This document shows positions 14,621-22,528 of a DNA stretch of 45,303 nucleotides, piece by piece. The position numbers and the translations under genes were made by a program. Origin of the DNA: a virus. Numbering within the stretch: position 1 is the stretch's first letter; every line of letters begins with the position of its first letter. The stretch lies in IMG/VR virus record IMGVR_UViG_3300044713_000071, positions 1 through 45,303 of that record; one strand, given 5' to 3'. The notes beneath the pieces are model-generated. The model searched no databases and was not told the DNA's origin. It saw only the letters and a program-made list of their open reading frames with translations.

Positions 14621-15256
14621 ATGAAATTCACCATTGGCGGCTTAATCTGTATCGCTCTCCTGCTTTTATTCTCAGGCATGACGGTTCGTGGAGACACATT
14701 CTATGAAATGAGCAATGAGCTTGTGCGAGCTGGATGGACGCCGGTTCTGTCATCGTCGAATACTGTTGCTGAATGGGACTTTGATAATACCCATCAGGCA
14801 ACAAACTTTTTAAATACCAATCTTTCCGACTCATATATTGCAGGCGATGAGCCGGAAAACGATTTCCTCGTTTATTCCACAAATACCTGCGTCATGGCCA
14901 GGAGCAATGTCGTGGCAATTGAGTGTGACGACCTAACCATCACGAATAGCGGCGAATTTTGGTATCACAATAAACAAATAGGCAGCATCGCTCCGGTCGG
15001 CCAGATATTCTCAATTTCGTCCGAACTCATGACGAATTGGGCGACTGTCTCCCACACCGAGCCGGTGCTTTCGGGGAAACAGCTAACGGATGCGGTCTAT
15101 TACTATGGCTTGTATCATCAGATCGGAACCATCCAAAGCAACGTGATTGCGGTCATTGACTGGAAAGGACAATCCAAAACAGTTGTCCTCGAAAGCACGA
15201 ATATTGGGACAATCGAGCGCGATATTTCCGATGCGCCAAACCTTATCGGACAATGA
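14621..15256 (+). CDS. Secreted hypothetical protein with Sec signal peptide
   Basis: A 211-residue protein from the ATG at 14621. Residues 1-24 (MKFTIGGLICIALLLLFSGMTVRG) form a standard signal peptide, with likely cleavage before DTFYEM. The mature part is Asn/Thr/Ser-rich and probably all-beta, with no recognised domain. A secreted product encoded between packaging genes is odd for a virion component; it may be a cell-envelope factor acting on the infected cell, such as superinfection exclusion. Its stop overlaps the next start (ATGA). Confidence 0.72.
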   Translation: MKFTIGGLICIALLLLFSGMTVRGDTFYEMSNELVRAGWTPVLSSSNTVAEWDFDNTHQATNFLNTNLSDSYIAGDEPENDFLVYSTNTCVMARSNVVAIECDDLTITNSGEFWYHNKQIGSIAPVGQIFSISSELMTNWATVSHTEPVLSGKQLTDAVYYYGLYHQIGTIQSNVIAVIDWKGQSKTVVLESTNIGTIERDISDAPNLIGQ

Positions 15257-15462
15257 AAAAGCCACCAGAGGATTTAAACAAATTGATTGAGATTTCAGCC
15301 GCAGAACTTCTTTCGGGTCGGTACTCTATGGCAAAATGTGCTGGCTATCTTGGCAGGGAAGGATGCAGCAGGCCGGTGAGGTTTCTGATGACCATCGAAG
15401 AATGGCCAGAGGGCGAAGGCTATTACAATACCGACTATTTTTGCGAACTTCACAAGCCATGA
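15253..15462 (+). CDS. Small zinc-finger-like protein
   Basis: A 69-residue protein. Four cysteine-based ligands appear as AKCAGYLGREGCSRPV and YFCELHKP (C...C...C-x2-H), probably one zinc site. It starts and ends in ATGA overlaps. Unknown function. Confidence 0.68.
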   Translation: MKKPPEDLNKLIEISAAELLSGRYSMAKCAGYLGREGCSRPVRFLMTIEEWPEGEGYYNTDYFCELHKP

Positions 15463-15578
15463 AAAACCGCCGACTCTCCCATGCCTTAAAATGGTGCAAG
15501 AAACGCGCGAAGGAACGGGAAAAGGTTGACAAAGGCGTCAAACCTGAGAAGTTGAAACCAACAGGCCGACTTTCATAA
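15459..15578 (+). CDS. 39-residue very basic protein
   Basis: Begins MKNRRLSHALKWCKKRAKEREK; almost half of the residues are Lys or Arg. Start overlaps the upstream stop (ATGA). Likely nucleic-acid binding, or spurious; composition and coupling favour a real gene. Confidence 0.55.
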   Translation: MKNRRLSHALKWCKKRAKEREKVDKGVKPEKLKPTGRLS

Positions 15579-15723
15579 CGGGCAGCCCAAGGCTCGATAG
15601 GTCAATGTGAGTGACGCCGTGGTCTGTGGGCGGTTTTGTTCGCATGGTCCGCCGGGTTATCAACGGCTAATTGAATCGACTTGGGCGGAATTTATGATTG
15701 CGAATGCTTATTGGATAATAACG

Positions 15724-15843
15724 ATGACCACAAAACAGGCACCGCAACCAGCTCCCTTGACATTGAATGATGTAATTGGCATCGCGTGCATTGTGATTTT
15801 AGGGATTGTAGTTGTAATTTACATAAAGGTTTCAAAGGATTGA
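15724..15843 (+). CDS. 39-residue transmembrane peptide
   Basis: MTTKQAPQPAPLTLNDV followed by a single helix IGIACIVILGIVVVIYI and a short basic tail. An in-frame GTG at 15607 would add 39 atypical residues and is less likely. Small membrane peptide of unknown function, followed directly by another one. Confidence 0.58.
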   Translation: MTTKQAPQPAPLTLNDVIGIACIVILGIVVVIYIKVSKD

Positions 15844-15847
15844 TTTT

Positions 15848-15940
15848 ATGAACCATGCCTCAGCAGCGCAAATTGGTTTGGCTGTCGGAGGAATATTCGG
15901 GTGCATTATGATGTTAATCGCCATCTTGAAAAAGAAATAG
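15848..15940 (+). CDS. 30-residue transmembrane peptide
   Basis: MNHASAAQIGLAVGGIFGCIMMLIAILKKK is one glycine-containing hydrophobic helix with a Lys tail, a membrane topology signal. It begins four bases after the stop of the previous membrane peptide. No ribosome site. The two adjacent micro-membrane proteins could work as a pair. Confidence 0.5.
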   Translation: MNHASAAQIGLAVGGIFGCIMMLIAILKKK

Positions 15941-15945
15941 ACCCG

Positions 15946-16116
15946 ATGCCAAAGCGAATTAAAATCAGGTTTGAGCCGGAAGTGAATCTTCGGATTGATG
16001 TTTGGCAGGTCACCCGAAAATATTTGACACTTTATCGCCCATCGCTTCCCGAATTCGAACCCAATGCCATCCCTCAAGCCAAAAAAGCTCAGCAAAACAC
16101 AGCAAGCCGAATTTGA
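15946..16116 (+). CDS. 56-residue hypothetical overlapping terL
   Basis: Begins MPKRIKIRFEPEVNLRIDVWQV, with a strand-rich basic N-terminal half. It overlaps the first 53 bases of the terminase gene in another frame. Weak ribosome site. Called because it continues the dense run of small genes. Confidence 0.5.
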   Translation: MPKRIKIRFEPEVNLRIDVWQVTRKYLTLYRPSLPEFEPNAIPQAKKAQQNTASRI

Positions 16117-17611
16117 TGCCTACATGGGCATCCTCATGGCTGGCAAAGAGGCCGGTTGTCCGCAAGACCAGATGGATAATTTTCAGAAGGCTGGAATTGT
16201 ATTGCAGCCGAAACAGCTTTCCTTTTGCGCAGCGGCCCGTCTATGCGATATCGAAGGGGGACCAACCGGAATCATGGCCGGGGGCGGACGTGGAGGTTCA
16301 AAAACTTTTGCTCTTTGGGCGCAATTATGGTGCGATGATTGCCAGCGTTTTCCAGGTTTAAAAGGGTTGATTCTTCGCAAGGTCGGAAAAGCCAATAAGG
16401 AGCAAATCAACGATTATCGAGGCCGTCTCTTGCGCGGGCTGGAGCACAATTATAGGCAGCAGGACGGTGAAATATTGTTCGCCAATGGCAGCAAGGTTCT
16501 GGTGGGAAATTTCAAAGACGAAAAGGACATCGACAAATATCTTGGGCAGGAATATGACGTTATCTGCATCTCTGAATCCAACCAACTCACCTTCACAAAA
16601 AAGAAGTTCATCCTGACTTGCCTGCGCACATCAAAGGCTGGCTGGCGTCCGCGAGTCTACGAGGATACCAATCCTGGCGGCGTCGGCATGGCTGAGAACA
16701 AAAAGATTTATTATGAGCCGTGGAAAAAGCAATGCGAGCGGGAGACACGCTACATTCACTTTACGGTGCATGACAATAAATTCGTCAACCGCGAATATGT
16801 AGAACAACTGGAAACCCTGACCGGCTGGCAGCGAAAAGCGTGGCTGTTCGGAGATTGGGAGTTTGCCGCCGGCGCTTTCTTCACAAATTTCCTGCCCGAT
16901 ATTCATGTTTACCCTCGCCCGATTAACGCGGCGGAAAAAGCGAAATACATAGTCGATGGAAAGGCGATTACCATTCCCGATCAATTTGATTTTCAGGACA
17001 AGGACTTCATTCGTTGGTTTCTGGCCTATGACTTTGGTTTTGCCCACAATGCGGCGGCGGTCCTATGTGGCGAAACGCGCGGTCGGATTACCTGCTTCGT
17101 GGACGAATATTGCGAATCAGAACAGGTCATTTCAGAACAAGCTGAAAATATCAAATACATGGTCAAGAGGCATGGACTTGAATGGGAGGACTTGGATTTT
17201 GCTGTCGCTGGCAAAGATTGCTTCAACCGAAATGAGGATGGAAAGACGATTGCACAATTATTTGAGGCCGAAGGATTGTTTTTCGAACAGGCAGACATGG
17301 ACAGGATAAATGGCTGGAAACGGATGCACGCCTTATTCGGGGACATCAGTGCTAATATACAGCCAAAAGGTTATGTTCATTCGCGATGCGTTAATCTGAT
17401 TGACCAGATTGGAAAGGCTCAACATTCGATTAAGCGGCCAGGTGACATTGAGAAATTCAACGCCTCACCCGAAACTGGCGAAGGGGGTGACGACGTTTTA
17501 GATTCCGCCAGATTTATCTGCGCGTCGGACCCTTCAATCGCATTACAATGGGCCACACCCCTCAATCTTACGACTTTTCAACCAGCAATTCTTCAATTGA
17601 ATGTCGGATAA
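16064..17611 (+). CDS. terL: Terminase large subunit
   Basis: A 515-residue packaging motor. The ATPase half has a deviant Walker A GGGRGGSKT (73-81), in which Ser replaces the last Gly as in PBSX/SPP1-type terminases, a Walker B with catalytic Glu in YDVICISES (164-172), and a DTNPGG coupling motif (201-206). The nuclease half starts at FLAYDFGFAHNAAAVL (Asp323), continues with an acidic site around AGKD (382-385) and ends with GGDDVLDSARF near the C-terminus. It translocates DNA into the prohead and cuts the concatemer. The gene ends tail-to-tail with a minus-strand cassette (44-bp overlap). Confidence 0.95.
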   Translation: MPSLKPKKLSKTQQAEFDAYMGILMAGKEAGCPQDQMDNFQKAGIVLQPKQLSFCAAARLCDIEGGPTGIMAGGGRGGSKTFALWAQLWCDDCQRFPGLKGLILRKVGKANKEQINDYRGRLLRGLEHNYRQQDGEILFANGSKVLVGNFKDEKDIDKYLGQEYDVICISESNQLTFTKKKFILTCLRTSKAGWRPRVYEDTNPGGVGMAENKKIYYEPWKKQCERETRYIHFTVHDNKFVNREYVEQLETLTGWQRKAWLFGDWEFAAGAFFTNFLPDIHVYPRPINAAEKAKYIVDGKAITIPDQFDFQDKDFIRWFLAYDFGFAHNAAAVLCGETRGRITCFVDEYCESEQVISEQAENIKYMVKRHGLEWEDLDFAVAGKDCFNRNEDGKTIAQLFEAEGLFFEQADMDRINGWKRMHALFGDISANIQPKGYVHSRCVNLIDQIGKAQHSIKRPGDIEKFNASPETGEGGDDVLDSARFICASDPSIALQWATPLNLTTFQPAILQLNVG

Positions 17612-17774
17612 AAAGAGTCTCGCACAACTCCGATAGAGCAACTGTATAGCATGAAATCATTGAGTGCGCCCTAGCCTTCTCTTGATCCTGCCCATCAAGA
17701 GCATCATGATAACGCTGTATGCGTTCGATGCGTTCACGCCACGAGGTAATCAGTTTATCAATGTCTTTAATCAT
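17568..17774 (-). CDS. Small helical hypothetical, end of reversed cassette
   Basis: A 68-residue protein from the ATG at 17774, since the longer in-frame extension to 17945 overlaps the upstream gene. IDKLITSWRERIERIQRYHDALDGQDQEKARAHSMISCYTVALSELCETL is typical of small helical phage early proteins. The 3' end overlaps the terL 3' end on the other strand. Confidence 0.66.
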   Translation of the reverse strand: MIKDIDKLITSWRERIERIQRYHDALDGQDQEKARAHSMISCYTVALSELCETLFIRHSIEELLVEKS

Positions 17775-17976
17775 TTTCAACCGGCGGTTTTGAGGTTGGG
17801 GATGAGTTGAGTTCTGTAACTTGCATGAGGATAGGCTCCTTGTTCGCAGGACACATTGCCCAATAGTCGAACGCCTTGGTTTTCCTTGCTGGCGATTTGA
17901 ATTCCAACCTTTCATGGGTTCCTCCGCACCTTGCGCAGCATTCAACCCGAAAAGGCATCATATCAATTTCTCTCAT
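17767..17976 (-). CDS. Small zinc-binding phage protein (CARCGGTHE)
   Basis: A 69-residue protein, ATG at 17976 with an AGGGACGGA site. MPFRVECCARCGGTHERLEFKS and the later WAMCPANKEPILM match a common phage pattern (CxRCGGxHExLxF ... WAxCPxxxEPILL), a zinc ribbon of unknown role. Confidence 0.74.
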   Translation of the reverse strand: MREIDMMPFRVECCARCGGTHERLEFKSPARKTKAFDYWAMCPANKEPILMQVTELNSSPTSKPPVEND

Positions 17977-17991
17977 TATCCGTCCCTTGCC

Positions 17992-18237
17992 CTACATCCA
18001 TATTTCCTGTTTATAAGGAATTGGATTATAATCGTGGTCAATTGGATAGATGAATGTCCTTGAACCCCACTTCCCTGTTACTAGCCATCTTTTTATCATC
18101 ATCCATGTTGAAAAAGGAGTGCCTCTATGTCTTTCAGAGCACCAACGAGACCCAATTTTTTTCATCGGATGAGCCCGCTGATACTCGGCAACATCTCGCG
18201 GATTTAAATCGCCAAACATTGTTTTCATATTTAGCAT
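17992..18237 (-). CDS. Hypothetical protein
   Basis: An 81-residue protein with start ATG at 18237 in a TAATG overlap; ATGs at 18228 and 18219 are alternatives. FGDLNPRDVAEYQRAHPMKKIGSRWCSERHRGTPFSTWMMIKRWLVTG is basic and aromatic. No family recognised. Confidence 0.62.
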   Translation of the reverse strand: MLNMKTMFGDLNPRDVAEYQRAHPMKKIGSRWCSERHRGTPFSTWMMIKRWLVTGKWGSRTFIYPIDHDYNPIPYKQEIWM

Positions 18238-18452
18238 TATTTTAAGGATTGGCCAAGCCATTTTCGCAAGCATTGCAAATCACAAAAGTGATGCGTCCTG
18301 CGAATATCCGGCTCGATATTCATATCAGTAACCGGACCATCGCCCCGGCTATGGATTCTTTCGTTGTTCAGACTAAGGCGATAGTCAATTGAATTTGCGG
18401 TATAAGAAATATCCGTTCCGCATCCGTCACAATTGGTGATAGTTTTTATCAT
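18237..18452 (-). CDS. Conserved phage zinc-finger protein (CDGCGTDISYT ... HHFCDLQCL)
   Basis: A 71-residue protein with strong ribosome site (CAGGAGA). CDGCG near the N-terminus and CDLQC near the C-terminus form a zinc site; TANSIDYRLSL and PVTDMNIEPDIRRTHHFCDL are the family signature of a small phage protein of unknown function. Confidence 0.8.
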   Translation of the reverse strand: MIKTITNCDGCGTDISYTANSIDYRLSLNNERIHSRGDGPVTDMNIEPDIRRTHHFCDLQCLRKWLGQSLK

Positions 18453-18805
18453 TTGTGTCTCCTGTGTCGTATTCGATTTTCCTTCCGCCTGAAAGCTGAT
18501 GCAACTTCCGATGGCGTGGTTTCCCGTCCGTACTTTGGGTCAAGAGCTTTTGGGTCAATCTTCTGGATGCGATGAAGCGGCTTTGCTGATTCAACCATAA
18601 AATGGTCTCGAAAAACAAATCCGCGTTCGGCATCCCATGCCCACCAGTTCATAACTGCCGTCTCGCGTTCGAATCGCTTGAAATCAAAATTGGTGGATGC
18701 GAACAATTTCACGCCACAGTTGTGACAAAAGCCGGTCACGTTCTGTCGTCGAACGAAACACTTTGGACATTGATTCGATGACCGCAGAAGCAAGAAATCG
18801 CTCAT
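18449..18805 (-). CDS. Zinc-ribbon phage protein
   Basis: A 118-residue protein; the start at 18805 is fixed by an ATGA overlap. CPKC ... CHNCG (about residues 14-32) is a zinc ribbon, followed by FDFKRFERETAVMNWWAWDAERGFVFRDHF and a basic Arg-rich tail. Possibly a nucleic-acid-binding adaptor; no named family. Confidence 0.72.
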   Translation of the reverse strand: MSDFLLLRSSNQCPKCFVRRQNVTGFCHNCGVKLFASTNFDFKRFERETAVMNWWAWDAERGFVFRDHFMVESAKPLHRIQKIDPKALDPKYGRETTPSEVASAFRRKENRIRHRRHK

Positions 18806-19005
18806 ATCTGAATTTCGACGATGAGTTTGACGGGTTTGTCGCACGGCAACGCACTCCATTGTTCGCGCGTAATCGGAATTTCAATTCTGTCCGCAGGATT
18901 GTTTTTCGGAACGAACCGCGCAAAGAATCTAAGCGCGTCCTGTCGCTGAATAAGGGATTCGATTTTCCCTTCGATGATTGCAAGTTTTTGAGTGTCCCCG
19001 CTCAT
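18802..19005 (-). CDS. Small hypothetical, first gene of reversed cassette
   Basis: A 67-residue protein from the ATG at 19005 (an in-frame ATG at 19020 adds five residues). GDTQKLAIIEGKIESLIQRQDALRFFARF is a helix, then IPITREQWSALPCDKPVKLIVEIQI, probably beta strands. The start lies about 80 bp from the divergent portal gene. No ribosome site. Confidence 0.64.
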   Translation of the reverse strand: MSGDTQKLAIIEGKIESLIQRQDALRFFARFVPKNNPADRIEIPITREQWSALPCDKPVKLIVEIQI

Positions 19006-19048
19006 GCGAATAATAAACATCAACCGAACCATGACCGCAACAAAAATA

Positions 19049-19078
19049 TTGACATTTTGTATAGCGCAGTGATATTTG
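19049..19078 (+). promoter_or_regulatory. Candidate promoter before the portal gene
   Basis: A perfect TTGACA (19049-19054) is followed after 18 bp by a poor -10 (TATTTG, 19073-19078). It would let the head module be transcribed despite the reversed cassette upstream. The predicted start point is at or just past the portal ATG at 19085, which weakens the case. Confidence 0.3.
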
Positions 19079-19084
19079 CACGAC

Positions 19085-20545
19085 ATGGCGTTCAGCTTCT
19101 TTGCCAGAAAACCGAGACTCGCGGCTATACCTCCAAAGTTGTCGGAGATTAATCCCGATGATATGCCTGTTGCCATATCCCGCGTCGCCAGAGAATCCGG
19201 CATTTCGCAGACGCAATATCAGGGAACGGTTTTAGATGTCCAGCGTATCCAGAATGCGTTACGAGCGGCAGAACGCGGAAACACGTGGTTGCTTTTCACG
19301 ATTTGCCGCGATATGGCGGCATCATTCCCGCATTTAATGTCGGAATGGTCAAAGCGAAAGAATGTCATTGTAGGCCAACCGATGTCACTGCTTCCCGCCG
19401 ATGCCGCAAATCCTGATGATGTGATGGCAGTCAATGTCATTCGTGAGGCCATTGACAATTGCGAAAACTGGCAGGATGGCATCAAGCATCTTCTGGACGC
19501 CACGCTGTATCCGCTATCGCTGGCGGAAAAGATTTTTGACCCTATCGGCGAATCAGATAGGCCCAATTTCAAATATCTGCGCTCCTATCGCCTGAAAGAG
19601 CTTGCGCCCGTCAATCCGCTTCTTTTCTCTTTCGAGGTTCCCTATCGAGGCAATCTCACTCCGGTTTCAGATAATCCCGCCGCCGTGTTCAATCCTGATG
19701 CATGGGAAACATGGCTGCGCATCTATAAAACGATGCCCAGCGGCGCGATTAATTACAACGTCGGCGACGTATATGCTCCTGTTAAAAACATCCACATAAT
19801 TCACAGAGGGGGTGGACAAATCTCGCCGACGATTCCACCTAATTTCGGTGGAGTGATACGGGCGATTTTGTTCCTTTGGCTTTTTTCCATGCAGGACCGC
19901 GATTGGTGGACTCTGATGATGAGCAAATTCGGTATGCCGATTTTGGTCGGCAAGGTAGATTCATCTAATGTCACCGCCGTGACGAATATGCGGCAATCTC
20001 TCGCGCTGGCCGTTCAATTGGGCGGCATCGCCATTGATCGCAAAGCCGCACTGGAAGCGATTCAGGTCGCCGGAGTGGATGGCAGCAACGCCCATAAGAT
20101 TTTTCAGGATTGGCTGAACTGTGAAGTGAGCAAGATTGTCGTAGGACAGGTGACGAGCGCACGGCCCGAAAAGGGCGGCTTGGCTGGCGGCATGGCAGAA
20201 CAAGCGGAGAAAGTGCGCGACGATATTCGCATTTCCGATTTAACCAGCTTTGCATGGACGCTCGAACATCAATTGTTCCCGCAAATCCTTGCCATCAATC
20301 AATATCGAAAAGGCCGAGTTCATGTTTCGTGGGGCGGTCTTTCTGCTGATGAACTGAAACTTTTCATGCAGGCTGTTGGCCAGGGCTATCCGGCTGGCAT
20401 TCGCCTGGCTGATAGGGGTATTCAGACGCTTACGCAACGGAGTGGCGTTGAATGGGAGCGCGTGCCGGATAAACTCATGCAATCCTCGATGGGTGGAATG
20501 TCTGGCGGCAAAGACAAGGAAAAGGAAACAGCGGAGAAGAATTAA
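19085..20545 (+). CDS. Portal protein (Mu gp29-like, DUF935)
   Basis: A 486-residue protein from the ATG at 19085 (a TTG at 19076 is in frame). WLLFTICRDMAASFPHLMSEWSKRKNVIVGQP, then LKELAPVNPLLFSF, HRGGGQISP and WWTLMMSKFGMPILVGKVDSS match the DUF935 portal family of Mu-like head modules. Twelve copies should form the ring through which DNA enters, working with TerL. Lys/Glu-rich C-terminus. A Mu gp30-like minor head protein normally follows; I do not see one here. Confidence 0.87.
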   Translation: MAFSFFARKPRLAAIPPKLSEINPDDMPVAISRVARESGISQTQYQGTVLDVQRIQNALRAAERGNTWLLFTICRDMAASFPHLMSEWSKRKNVIVGQPMSLLPADAANPDDVMAVNVIREAIDNCENWQDGIKHLLDATLYPLSLAEKIFDPIGESDRPNFKYLRSYRLKELAPVNPLLFSFEVPYRGNLTPVSDNPAAVFNPDAWETWLRIYKTMPSGAINYNVGDVYAPVKNIHIIHRGGGQISPTIPPNFGGVIRAILFLWLFSMQDRDWWTLMMSKFGMPILVGKVDSSNVTAVTNMRQSLALAVQLGGIAIDRKAALEAIQVAGVDGSNAHKIFQDWLNCEVSKIVVGQVTSARPEKGGLAGGMAEQAEKVRDDIRISDLTSFAWTLEHQLFPQILAINQYRKGRVHVSWGGLSADELKLFMQAVGQGYPAGIRLADRGIQTLTQRSGVEWERVPDKLMQSSMGGMSGGKDKEKETAEKN

Positions 20546-20817
20546 TGGCCGCGCAACCTCCAATTATTTTCGGGCGAAATAAGAGCAATATCACGCCATT
20601 GCCGACGAGTTGCAGGGGCATGAGCGGGTTTTGGACCGTGCCGAATGGCTGGTTCATGAAACCCGCAATTCAATACAACCCTAATGCTGCCTCAAGCGAA
20701 ATGGTCGCCAGTCCGAACAGCGATTTTTCGGCCCCCGTTTATTATTGCACCTTGAGCGATGACGGGCAGACATTTTGTTTTTACGACCAACTACTTGATA
20801 CCTATGCCCGAACCTGA
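20545..20817 (+). CDS. Hypothetical head-region protein
   Basis: A 90-residue protein: PPIIFGRNKSNITPLPTSCRGMSGFWTVPNGWFMKPAIQYN, then SAPVYYCTLSDDGQTFCFYDQLLD. Probably beta-rich. Starts in a TAATG overlap with the portal gene. No family recognised. Confidence 0.68.
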   Translation: MAAQPPIIFGRNKSNITPLPTSCRGMSGFWTVPNGWFMKPAIQYNPNAASSEMVASPNSDFSAPVYYCTLSDDGQTFCFYDQLLDTYART

Positions 20818-21013
20818 AAATAATCCGTGGATTAGCGTTCCGTTGGCTGCGCGTTTCTACATCTTCAAGCATGTCGAGACTGTGCGCCGGATGTGTATCA
20901 GTGGGACATTCAAAAGCGCCCGCAAAGTGGGGACGGGCCAAAAAGCGCATTGGCAAATTTTACGCAGGGAAGTCATTCAACACTGCGGTAAAACAGCAAA
21001 CCAACAACTATGA
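20804..21013 (+). CDS. Small excisionase/MerR-like helix-turn-helix protein
   Basis: A 69-residue protein. WISVPLAARFYIFKHVETVRRMCISGTFKSARKVGTGQKAHWQILRREV follows the HTH_17/excisionase layout (a recognition helix then a two-stranded wing with KVG...W.I). In the absence of an integrase it is more likely a transcription or head-region regulator than an excisionase. Overlaps both neighbours. Confidence 0.62.
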   Translation: MPEPENNPWISVPLAARFYIFKHVETVRRMCISGTFKSARKVGTGQKAHWQILRREVIQHCGKTANQQL

Positions 21014-21528
21014 CCACCACAGACAAAACTCCACAAGCACCATCATTCACTCAAGAGCAGATGAACGATTATTTTCGTTCGCCCGAAGGCCAGCAGGCTT
21101 TGCGGCAATCACGCCTGCCACAGGAAGTCAAACAGCGTCCGGCAATGTCCGAGAGCGAGATGGACAAATATTGCAAGCTCGCCGAAAAGACGGACATTCG
21201 GTATATCCGCATTGACCCTGAGACTAAAAAGCCGCTGACCGAACCAAAAGGCGAAGAAACGTTTTGGCGGATTATGAATGTCATTCCGCAGGCAGTAGGC
21301 CACAATGAATCCCATATTCGGGTGAATTTCTACCTGCAACGCTTTTACCTGCACAAGACCTATCAGCGTTCGGTTTCTCCTACGAATGCCGCGCAGGTCA
21401 CGGAGCATGAAAGCTATACCATTCGCTCAACAAGCCGGTGGTCAAAGCTCTATTCGCTAACCGAAGTTGGCGACCGCATCATTGACGCGGCGGATTTCGA
21501 GCGTGAATATAAGCGGGATGAAGAATGA
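21010..21528 (+). CDS. Hypothetical head-region protein
   Basis: A 172-residue protein. Polar helical N-terminus (SFTQEQMNDYFRSPEGQQALRQSRLPQEVKQ), then FWRIMNVIPQAVGHNESHIRVNFYLQRFYLHKTYQRSV and a C-terminal WSKLYSLTEVGDRIIDAADFEREYK. ATGA coupling to both sides. No family recognised; position suggests a head or head-joining role. Confidence 0.68.
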   Translation: MTTTDKTPQAPSFTQEQMNDYFRSPEGQQALRQSRLPQEVKQRPAMSESEMDKYCKLAEKTDIRYIRIDPETKKPLTEPKGEETFWRIMNVIPQAVGHNESHIRVNFYLQRFYLHKTYQRSVSPTNAAQVTEHESYTIRSTSRWSKLYSLTEVGDRIIDAADFEREYKRDEE

Positions 21529-21905
21529 GAGAGCCTCAAAAGCCGTGGATTGGCGTCGATCTTGACGGAACGCTGGCTCTGCAAGATGGAATGGGTAGTG
21601 CAATCCATATAGGCGAGCCAATCCAGCCGGTGCTGGATTTTGTCCGTCGCATGGTGGAAAAAGGAATGAGGGTTAAAATTTTCACCGCTCGCGTTGATGG
21701 TGGAATCGCTGGATATCCTGATTCTCATCTTTATTCTGACGTTGACTTAGTGCGAAACACAATCATAGAGTGGTGCAAGAAGCATATTGGGTGTGAATTG
21801 GAAATTACCAATATTAAGGATGGCGCTATGCAGCTTCTTATTGACGATAAAGCAATCCATTGCTCTAGAAATACTGGAACATTTTATCCAATGCTCCAAG
21901 GATGA
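21525..21905 (+). CDS. HAD-superfamily phosphatase-like protein
   Basis: A 126-residue protein with the HAD motif I IGVDLDGTLA (9-18; nucleophile Asp12, acid Asp14), motif II-like KIFTARV (about 50-56) and a motif IV-like LLIDDKA (about 109-115). Small stand-alone HAD proteins of this size occur in phages, and the family includes nucleotide and sugar-phosphate phosphatases. It has been inserted into the head operon between structural genes. Substrate unknown. Confidence 0.78.
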   Translation: MREPQKPWIGVDLDGTLALQDGMGSAIHIGEPIQPVLDFVRRMVEKGMRVKIFTARVDGGIAGYPDSHLYSDVDLVRNTIIEWCKKHIGCELEITNIKDGAMQLLIDDKAIHCSRNTGTFYPMLQG

Positions 21906-22354
21906 CAGTTTCCATCACAATCTCTGGTCTTGATGAATTGCTTACGGATGAACTGCGGGAATTGAAGCAGGCGGCTCAAGCCGCAATGGCTGAAAAGTTT
22001 TTTGAAATTACGCGGGAGAATTTTGGCGATAATGGAGTTGACCGCCCTATTGAATGGCCCGCACTTGGTTTCAAATATGCAATGCGCGTCGGTAGGGAAC
22101 ATGCAACTTTGTTTTTGACTGGTGAATTGGAAGCCTCAATTCAAATTGATAGCTCCAATCCCGATTTTGCCGAAGTATTCACCGAAAATGAATATGCTGC
22201 TGCTCATCAATTGGGAACACAGCAACTGCCAGCACGTCCATTTTTTCCAATCGTCGGGGATATGCAATTGGAATCCGCTCAACTTACCAATTTCGCGCAA
22301 GAAGAAGTTTTGAAGGCCGCGCAACAGGCAATCGATAAAAAGAGCGGCGGCTAG
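21902..22354 (+). CDS. Phage virion morphogenesis protein (Mu gpG/tail-completion like)
   Basis: A 150-residue protein. The C-terminal half has LTGELEASI, YAAAHQLGTQQLPARPFFPIVGD, the signature of the phage virion morphogenesis family (Mu gpG, P2 gpS) in which a tyrosine-Ala-x-HQxG and PARPF(L/F) are conserved. Helps head-tail joining. It is the last gene before an intrinsic terminator. Confidence 0.82.
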   Translation: MTVSITISGLDELLTDELRELKQAAQAAMAEKFFEITRENFGDNGVDRPIEWPALGFKYAMRVGREHATLFLTGELEASIQIDSSNPDFAEVFTENEYAAAHQLGTQQLPARPFFPIVGDMQLESAQLTNFAQEEVLKAAQQAIDKKSGG

Positions 22355-22369
22355 TTCCACCGCTCTTTT
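22338..22369 (+). terminator. Rho-independent terminator
   Basis: A perfect 10-bp stem, AAAAGAGCGG (22338-22347) with CCGCTCTTTT (22360-22369), a 12-base loop and a following TTTTGTTTTG-type tail. It begins inside the 3' end of the morphogenesis gene. The A- and T-runs mean it could act in both directions. Confidence 0.8.
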
Positions 22370-22409
22370 GTTTTGCCTCAGCGTTTCAATGCGATGCGTT
22401 GCTCCGCTT

Positions 22410-22528
22410 TGCCTTTGCTGTGCTGTGCGCTGCCTTTGCTTGGACTGACTTTGCGCGACTATGCCTTTGCAGTGCTGAACAAAAACTTCCGTCAACGATT
22501 ATTTTCCATAAGGTCAACGCGGTCAACT
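22410..22528. promoter_or_regulatory. Intergenic region with TGCCTTTGC and GTCAAC repeats
   Basis: Between terminator and protease. TGCCTTTGC occurs at 22410, 22431 and 22462 (21- and 31-bp spacing, about two and three helical turns); the first and third extend to 16 bases with one mismatch. GTCAACG/GTCAACT occurs at 22491, 22513 and 22522. No coding potential seen. Likely binding sites for a factor that starts transcription of the capsid operon. Confidence 0.45.

Noticed and set aside
20804-21013. Excisionase implying a temperate lifestyle
   Set aside because: The HTH fits, but no integrase, attachment site or recognisable repressor is present in this complete genome.
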